DNA from: Pseudomonas sp. PGPPP3
Lineage (GTDB): Bacteria; Pseudomonadota; Gammaproteobacteria; Pseudomonadales; Pseudomonadaceae
Assembly (NCBI GenBank): GCA_002256055.1
Contig: NKIE01000058.1
Span: forward strand, 1 to 10,781
Direction of reading: 5' to 3'
DNA length: 10,781 bases
Below the pieces are notes generated by a model. The model ran no database searches. It was not told the DNA's origin and saw nothing but the letters and a program-made list of their open reading frames with translations. Of this stretch, positions 6,321 through 10,781 are shown piece after piece. The first letter of the stretch is position 1. Every line of letters begins with the position of its first letter. The translations under genes and the position numbers were made by a program.

Positions 6321-7418
6321 ATGAACCGTAGGCACTTTCTTCAGTTCAGTGGCCTTACCCTGCTCGGCGCCGGAGCGCTGGGCGGCTGGGTTATGACCCA
6401 GCAAACCCATCAACCCCTGCTGCTGTCCGCTCGTAACGACGCGGCCGGGCGCCACTACGCCGTCGGTTTTCACCTGGATGGCAGCCAGGCGTTCAGCACC
6501 CAGGTGGCCAGTCGCTGCCACGACATCAGCGTGCATCCACATCAACCGCTGGCGCTGTTTGTCGGCCGCCGACCCGGCACCGAGAGTTACCTGATCGACT
6601 GTCACGACGGCCGCCTGCTGCAAACCCTGCGCACGCCGGCCGATCGGCATTTCTATGGCCACGCGGTGTTCCACAAGGACGGCGAATGGCTGTACAGCAC
6701 CGAAAATGACACCCGCGAGCCCGGTCGCGGCGTGCTGGGCGCCTGGCGCTTGGTCAACGGCCAGTTGCAGCGCCACAGCGAACTGTCCACCCACGGCATC
6801 GGCCCTCACCAGTTACTGTGGTTGCCGGATGGAGAAACCCTGGTTGTGGCCAACGGCGGCATCCGCACCGAAGCCGACAGCCGCGAGGCCACCAACCTAA
6901 ACGCTATGGAGTCGAGCCTGGTGCTTATGGGGCGCGACGGCAACCTGTTCAGTCGCGAGCGCCTGGCCAACCCGCTGAACAGCATCCGCCACCTGGCCGT
7001 GGCCGCCGACGGCACCATCGCCTGCGGCCAGCAATACCAGGGCGAGCCCAGCGACGCCGTACCGCTGCTGGCGGTCAAACGCCCAGGCCAGCCACTCCAG
7101 GACTTCCCGGTGGCTGCCGAGCAACGCCAAGCCATGCAGCAGTACTGCGCCAGCCTGGCAATTCACAATGAACTGCGCCTGCTGGCACTCACCGCCCCAC
7201 GGGGCAATCGCCTGCTGATCTGGGACTTGGACAACGCTCGCCTGCGCTTGGACGTACCACTGCCGGACTGCGCAGGCGTCGGCGCGATAGCCGAAGGCTT
7301 TGTGGTCAGCTCCGGGGTTGGTCGCTGCCGCCGCTATGACTGCCGTACAGCAACCATCAGCAGCCAACCACTGGAGCTCCCCGCCGGGCTCTGGGATAAC
7401 CACTTACGTTTGGCCTGA
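6321..7418 (+). CDS. Tat-exported DUF1513 beta-propeller-like protein
   Basis: 365-residue protein. The N-terminus [10 protein letters not shown] followed by a moderately hydrophobic stretch ([14 protein letters not shown]) is a twin-arginine signal. The rest matches DUF1513 proteins, which recur beside imelysin and di-haem genes. Repeating blade-like stretches suggest a beta-propeller: [54 protein letters not shown] and [17 protein letters not shown]. Several His residues lie in these repeats ([21 protein letters not shown]). No catalytic activity is known for the family. Tat export would allow folding, perhaps with a cofactor, before transport. GAGG five bases before the ATG, and only 8 bases from the preceding stop, support the start and operon membership. 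It is the last gene of the operon; no terminator follows before the chemoreceptor gene. Confidence 0.82.
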   Translation: MNRRHFLQFSGLTLLGAGALGGWVMTQQTHQPLLLSARNDAAGRHYAVGFHLDGSQAFSTQVASRCHDISVHPHQPLALFVGRRPGTESYLIDCHDGRLLQTLRTPADRHFYGHAVFHKDGEWLYSTENDTREPGRGVLGAWRLVNGQLQRHSELSTHGIGPHQLLWLPDGETLVVANGGIRTEADSREATNLNAMESSLVLMGRDGNLFSRERLANPLNSIRHLAVAADGTIACGQQYQGEPSDAVPLLAVKRPGQPLQDFPVAAEQRQAMQQYCASLAIHNELRLLALTAPRGNRLLIWDLDNARLRLDVPLPDCAGVGAIAEGFVVSSGVGRCRRYDCRTATISSQPLELPAGLWDNHLRLA

Positions 7419-7431
7419 CGCGACAATTTAC

Positions 7432-7456
7432 TCAAGTTAAAAATGCTGGCGCCGAC
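7432..7456 (+). promoter_or_regulatory. Sigma-28 (FliA) promoter of the chemoreceptor gene
   Basis: TCAAGTT (7432-7438), a 12-base spacer, then GCCGAC (7451-7456) fit the flagellar/chemotaxis consensus of pseudomonads, TCAAGTT-N12-GCCGATA, with a mismatch only near the end of the -10. It lies 42 bases before the ATG of a chemoreceptor, exactly the kind of gene FliA controls. Transcription should begin near 7465. Confidence 0.82.
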
Positions 7457-7500
7457 CTATACTGGTACATCTCTGTTCTCCAGTATCGAGGCACCAGCAT
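7443..7500. repeat. Nested palindrome over the chemoreceptor leader and start codon
   Basis: Outer arms ATGCTGGCGCC (7443-7453) and GGCACCAGCAT (7490-7500) pair at 10 of 11 positions. Inner arms ATACTGG (7459-7465) and CCAGTAT (7480-7486) pair perfectly around a 14-base loop. The 3' outer arm contains part of the Shine-Dalgarno (GAGG, 7488-7491) and the A and T of the start codon. The 5' arms lie in the sigma-28 -10 region, mostly before the expected transcription start. Confidence 0.7.
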
Positions 7501-9124
7501 GGCCATCAAAAATTCCTTGCGCAGTCAGACCTTGGTCCTGCTCAGCGGCAGCTTGTTGCTGATGCTGTTGATTGCCTTGGGCTGCTTCAAGTTCCTCTCC
7601 GGCAATATCAACGCTTATCAAGATCTACTGGCCCAGGAAATGCTGGCTGCCAGTGAGGTCGACCAGGCCAACCTAGAATTCAAGATTCAGGTGCAAGAGT
7701 GGAAAAACGTACTCTTGCGCGGCAGCGACCCTGCCGCCCTGGACAAGTATTGGAACCAGTTTGTCGAGCAGGAAACCAAGGTTCAAAAAAGCCTTGAAGC
7801 CCTGCTGGCTGTTCCGGCGCTGGAAGGCGACTTCAGACAACAAGCCAGCCGCCTGAAAGACGAACACCGCAGCCTCGGCCAAGCCTATCGCCAAGGCCGC
7901 GCAGCGTTTATTGCCGCCAATGCCGACAGCAAAGCCGGTGATGCCGCAGTCAAAGGCATCGACCGCGCCGCCAGCGAGCAGATGTCTGCCCTAGTCAAAC
8001 AACTGCATGAGCACGCCCATACCAAATCCATGGCAATTGCCAGCAGTGCCAGCGGCACCATTGTTAGCGGTGTATTGATCCTTATCGGGGCCGCCATCGT
8101 GGTGGCCATTGGTAGCCTGACCCTGGTCAATCGCAACTTGCTGGCGCCCATCGGCACACTCACCGGCCATATCGAACAACTTAGCCGCGGCAAGATTGGC
8201 CAGCGCCTGATCAACCAGCGTCACGACGAGCTGGGTCGCCTGACCGACTCCGCCAATCTGTTGCGCGACTTTCTCGCCGATGCCAGCCAGCAACTGCACC
8301 ACAGCACCCAGGAACTGGACAGCGCCAGCGGCAACCTCAACAACATCGCCACCCTGATGACCGAAGGCGTACGCGAACAGTTCGACCGTACCGACCAGGT
8401 GGCCACCGCCATGCAGGAAATGTCTGCCACCGCTCAGGAAGTAGCCCGCCATGCGGCCGAAGCGGCACATGCCGCCGACGATGCCGACAGTTCGGCACGC
8501 CAAAGCGACAACGTGATGCAGTCCACCATTGCCACCATCACCAGCATTCGCAACGAAATCGCCAACACCGCTAACGTGATTCGCACTCTGGAAACCGACA
8601 GCGAACGCATCGGCAAGGTGCTGGAAGTGATTCGCGGCATCGCCGAGCAAACCAACCTGCTGGCCCTCAACGCCGCCATCGAGGCCGCACGCGCTGGCGA
8701 TGCTGGTCGCGGCTTTGCCGTGGTAGCCGATGAGGTGCGTAACCTGGCGAAAAAAACCGCCGACTCCACCGCCGAGATCAACCAGATCATCAGCGATGTA
8801 CAAACCGGGGCAGCCAACGCTGTGCGTGCCATCGTCAGTGGCCAGACCCGTAGCGAAGAAGGCGTCGAGCAAGTCACCCAGGCCGGCGCCATGCTGCAGC
8901 GTATCTCCGGCGCCGTGGAGGCCATTCGCGACATGAACCGGCAAATTGCTACGGCTGCCGAAGAACAGACCTCGGTGGCAGAAGACATCTCGCAAAATCT
9001 CACCGAACTGACCGCGATTGCCAACGCCAACCAAGAGCACGTTGGCCGCACGCAAACCGCTAGCCACTCTCTGCAAGACCTGTCCGGTCAACTGGGCAGC
9101 GTCAGCCAGCGACTCCAAGCCTAA
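7499..9124 (+). CDS. Methyl-accepting chemotaxis protein (chemoreceptor)
   Basis: 541-residue transmembrane receptor. TM1 spans about residues 12-33, the periplasmic part about 36-187 and TM2 about 188-210. A HAMP domain follows (about 211-265, with LLAPIG and DELGRL), then a long helical signalling domain with the conserved hairpin tip region [20 protein letters not shown] (E383 onward) and [21 protein letters not shown], which binds CheA and CheW. The periplasmic domain is helical, about 150 residues, and contains [11 protein letters not shown], a motif common in four-helix-bundle sensor domains; no Cache or PAS fold is evident. The ligand cannot be told from sequence. There is no C-terminal CheR-tethering pentapeptide (it ends QRLQA). 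The start has GAGG 7 bases upstream. The sigma-28 promoter places it in the motility regulon. From memory it is absent at this position in PAO1, so it may be a lineage-specific insertion. Confidence 0.95.
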   Translation: MAIKNSLRSQTLVLLSGSLLLMLLIALGCFKFLSGNINAYQDLLAQEMLAASEVDQANLEFKIQVQEWKNVLLRGSDPAALDKYWNQFVEQETKVQKSLEALLAVPALEGDFRQQASRLKDEHRSLGQAYRQGRAAFIAANADSKAGDAAVKGIDRAASEQMSALVKQLHEHAHTKSMAIASSASGTIVSGVLILIGAAIVVAIGSLTLVNRNLLAPIGTLTGHIEQLSRGKIGQRLINQRHDELGRLTDSANLLRDFLADASQQLHHSTQELDSASGNLNNIATLMTEGVREQFDRTDQVATAMQEMSATAQEVARHAAEAAHAADDADSSARQSDNVMQSTIATITSIRNEIANTANVIRTLETDSERIGKVLEVIRGIAEQTNLLALNAAIEAARAGDAGRGFAVVADEVRNLAKKTADSTAEINQIISDVQTGAANAVRAIVSGQTRSEEGVEQVTQAGAMLQRISGAVEAIRDMNRQIATAAEEQTSVAEDISQNLTELTAIANANQEHVGRTQTASHSLQDLSGQLGSVSQRLQA

Positions 9125-9131
9125 GCCCCGC

Positions 9132-9161
9132 GCAGTACCTGGCCAAGCGGCCAGGTACTGC
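9132..9161 (+). terminator. Hairpin after the chemoreceptor gene, without a T-tract
   Basis: GCAGTACCTGGCC (9132-9144) pairs perfectly with GGCCAGGTACTGC (9149-9161) around the loop AAGC, starting 7 bases after the stop codon. The stem is strong enough for termination or transcript protection, but CTCCCCTCC follows instead of a T-run, so it is not a textbook intrinsic terminator. Confidence 0.55.
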
Positions 9162-9322
9162 CTCCCCTCCGCTCCGCCGATTAGATCAAAACGGGCAACA
9201 GCCTGTTACGCCAAAGTGGCACCGTAAACTTTTGCAAAGCAGCGCTTTTGACTCTAGAGGCCGCGCAGGGCTAAGGTGCGAGGCTTGCTTACGCCCCTCC
9301 TGCCAAGCCAAGGATTCGGACC

Positions 9323-10531
9323 ATGTTGCGCCGCCGCATGCTGACCATGCTGGGTGTGGTTACCCTCACGGTACTCGCTCTCGCCACCGCTAAATTCATC
9401 TCCATTTACCAGCAGATCCAGCAGTTCAGCGGACCGCGGCCACCGATTGCGGTCAGCGCCGCCACCGCCAGCCTGCAGCCCTGGCAGAACCTGCTGCCGG
9501 CCATCGGTAGCCTCAAGGCCTTTCAAGGTGTGGAGCTGACGGTAGAAGAAGGCGGCACGGTCAACGACCTGCAGTTCAACTCCGGTGAAAAAGTCAGCTT
9601 GCATCAACCGCTGGTGCAACTCGACAGCGACGTGGAACAGGCGAGTCTGGCCACTGCTCAAGCCGAACTGGGCCTGGCCAAGGTCGAGTACGAGCGTGGT
9701 AAAAACCTTGTGGGCCGCCAGGCGATCTCGAAAAGCGAGTTCGACCGTCTGAGCGCCGAGCTGCAAAAATCCATCACCCGTGTGGCGCAACTCAAGGCCC
9801 TGCTGGACAAGAAACGCATCATCGCGCCATTCGCCGGCACCATCGGCATCCGCCAGGTGGATGTCGGTGACTTCGTCGCCGCCGGCACCCCGGTAGCCAC
9901 CCTGCAGGACCTCTCCACCCTGTTTGTCGACTTCTTCCTGCCGGAGCAGAACGTGCCCCTGCTGGCCATCGGTCAACAGGTGCGCATTAAGGTAGCGGCC
10001 TACCCCGACGAGGTGTTTATCGGCAAGATCAGCGCCATCAACCCCAAGGTCGAAGACAGCACTCGCAACCTGCAAGTGCGCGCCATGCTCGCCAACCCCA
10101 ATGGCAAGCTGCTGCCGGGTATGTTCGCCAACCTGCAGGTGCAACTGGCCGAACAGGCAGAGCAGGTGGTGGTGCCGGAAACCGCGGTGACCTTCACCCT
10201 CTATGGCAACAGTCTGTATGTGGGGGGGCCCCATACCCCAGAGCCAGCGCCCAACCCATGCGAGTCGGCCGTGGGCAGTTTGATGTGCGCGATCGGCATC
10301 GCCAAGGCACCAACTGCCGCCGAGCAGCCCGCGCAGGACCTGCAGGTGGAGCGCCGCTTTGTCGAAACCGGTGAGCGCCGCGATGGCCAGGTGGTGATTC
10401 TCAAAGGCCTGAAGGCCGGCGAGCAGATCGTCACCGCCGGCCAGCTGAAGCTCGATAACGGCGCCAGCGTCAGCCTGATCGATGATCAAGCCCTGACCGG
10501 CAAAGCCAGTAGCCAGCCCGCCGCCAACTGA
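9323..10531 (+). CDS. mexV: RND efflux periplasmic adaptor (membrane fusion protein), MexV-like
   Basis: 402-residue adaptor that links an inner-membrane RND pump to an outer-membrane channel. One N-terminal hydrophobic segment (about residues 7-25) without lipobox Cys acts as anchor or signal. Lipoyl half-motifs (VEEGGTVNDLQFNSGEKV and IIAPFAGTIGIRQVDVGDFV) flank a short alpha-helical hairpin (about 105-155, with LVGRQAISKSEFDRLSAEL). Next come the beta-barrel (DFFLPEQNVPLLAIGQQVRI, INPKVEDSTRNLQVRA, NGKLLPGMFANLQV) and the membrane-proximal domain (VPETAVTFTLYGNSLYV, VERRFVETGERRDG). Between these last two lies an odd segment of about 40 residues with two cysteines, C313 and C322. AAGGA 8 bases upstream fixes the start; the 198-base upstream gap shows no clear promoter or regulator site. 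The pump gene follows after 29 bases. The symbol is inferred from the PA4367-PA4375-like order; substrates are likely drugs or amphiphiles. Confidence 0.85.
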   Translation: MLRRRMLTMLGVVTLTVLALATAKFISIYQQIQQFSGPRPPIAVSAATASLQPWQNLLPAIGSLKAFQGVELTVEEGGTVNDLQFNSGEKVSLHQPLVQLDSDVEQASLATAQAELGLAKVEYERGKNLVGRQAISKSEFDRLSAELQKSITRVAQLKALLDKKRIIAPFAGTIGIRQVDVGDFVAAGTPVATLQDLSTLFVDFFLPEQNVPLLAIGQQVRIKVAAYPDEVFIGKISAINPKVEDSTRNLQVRAMLANPNGKLLPGMFANLQVQLAEQAEQVVVPETAVTFTLYGNSLYVGGPHTPEPAPNPCESAVGSLMCAIGIAKAPTAAEQPAQDLQVERRFVETGERRDGQVVILKGLKAGEQIVTAGQLKLDNGASVSLIDDQALTGKASSQPAAN

Positions 10532-10560
10532 TTCGGCGCCCGCGCCAAGGACCTTTTTTC

Positions 10561-10781
10561 ATGGCTTTTACCGATCCCTTTATCCGTCGCCCGGTGCTGG
10601 CCACGGTGGTCAGTCTGCTGATCGTGCTGCTCGGCTTGCAGGCCTTCAACAAACTGACCATCCGCCAATACCCGCAGATGGAAAACGCCCTGATCACGGT
10701 GACCACCGCCTATCCAGGCGCCAACGCCGAAACCATCCAGGGCTATATCACTCACCCCCTGCAGCAGAGCCTGGCCAGCGC
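10561..10781 (+). CDS. mexW: RND efflux inner-membrane transporter, N-terminal fragment (MexW-like)
   Basis: Only the first 73 codons are in the window; a full RND pump has about 1,000-1,050 residues, so the gene runs off the edge. The start MAFTDPFIRRPVLATVVS is typical of hydrophobe/amphiphile efflux pumps: a short cytoplasmic helix with FIRRPVLA, then TM1 (about residues 12-30). The periplasmic porter domain begins with LTIRQYPQMENALITVTTAYPGA, where the family usually shows a YP-containing stretch and the YPGA motif. AAGGA lies 9 bases before the ATG. It forms an operon with the adaptor gene 29 bases upstream. The pump would use the proton gradient to export compounds from the periplasm through an outer-membrane channel, whose gene is not seen here. 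The symbol rests on gene order. Confidence 0.88.
   Translation, partial: MAFTDPFIRRPVLATVVSLLIVLLGLQAFNKLTIRQYPQMENALITVTTAYPGANAETIQGYITHPLQQSLAS

Noticed and set aside
7458..7463. TATACT as a sigma-70 -10 for the chemoreceptor
   Set aside because: No -35 partner at the right distance, whereas the sigma-28 elements fit well with correct spacing.
7991..9118. Antisense open frame of 375 codons opposite the chemoreceptor
   Set aside because: A mirror of the repetitive helical signalling domain; Gly/Val-rich with no recognisable motif.
9197..9207. AACAGcCTGTT palindrome upstream of the efflux adaptor gene as an operator
   Set aside because: Only 5 bp per arm, not repeated, and not recognised as a known regulator site; could be chance.
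9225..9253. Sigma-70 promoter for the efflux genes (TAAACT or TTGACT hexamers)
   Set aside because: Neither hexamer has an acceptable partner at 16-18 bases; a promoter probably exists in 9125-9322 but cannot be placed.
9254..10489. Antisense open frame of 411 codons opposite the efflux adaptor gene
   Set aside because: The plus strand encodes a clear adaptor protein over the same bases. High GC in third positions keeps the opposite frame open, and its translation resembles no family.

Overview
The window is a GC-rich, tightly packed bacterial chromosome segment of clear Pseudomonas character. The evidence is codon use, a sigma-28 promoter of the TCAAGTT-N12-GCCGA type, and a gene order that, from memory, matches P. 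aeruginosa PAO1 PA4367-PA4375 (bifA, two lemA-linked genes, icmP, a di-haem protein, an imelysin, a DUF1513 protein, mexV, mexW). The main difference from that remembered order is a chemoreceptor gene placed between the DUF1513 gene and the efflux genes. This looks like core chromosome: no tRNA, rRNA, CRISPR array, insertion sequence or phage gene was seen.

Layout: (1) 1-746, the 3' end of an EAL c-di-GMP phosphodiesterase gene, probably bifA, ending at a very long bidirectional terminator hairpin (756-810). (2) 825-2294, minus strand, a two-gene lemA-GIDE unit; the GIDE protein carries what looks like a complete EF-hand calcium loop. (3) 2295-2480, a divergent promoter region with a 16-bp interrupted palindrome and a good Fur-box match (2404-2422). 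(4) 2481-7418, a four-gene plus-strand operon: imelysin/M75 lipoprotein, di-haem oxidoreductase-type (DUF1111) lipoprotein, second imelysin lipoprotein with a changed metal motif, and a Tat-exported DUF1513 beta-propeller protein. (5) 7433-9124, a methyl-accepting chemotaxis protein with its own sigma-28 promoter and a nested palindrome over its start codon. (6) 9323 to the end, an RND efflux pair: membrane fusion protein and the first 73 codons of the inner-membrane pump. No gene-free stretch exceeds 200 bases.

How the parts may work together: the four-gene operon encodes only exported proteins (three predicted lipoproteins and one Tat substrate) and starts behind a Fur-like operator. This suggests an envelope iron-handling module in which imelysins bind metal, a di-haem protein does redox work and a propeller protein assists. 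It recalls EfeO (imelysin-like) plus EfeB (haem peroxidase), but no permease is visible here. The chemoreceptor appears to belong to the motility regulon rather than the iron operon. The nested palindrome may shut off its translation on iron-operon read-through transcripts. The lemA-GIDE pair and the efflux pair are independent envelope units.
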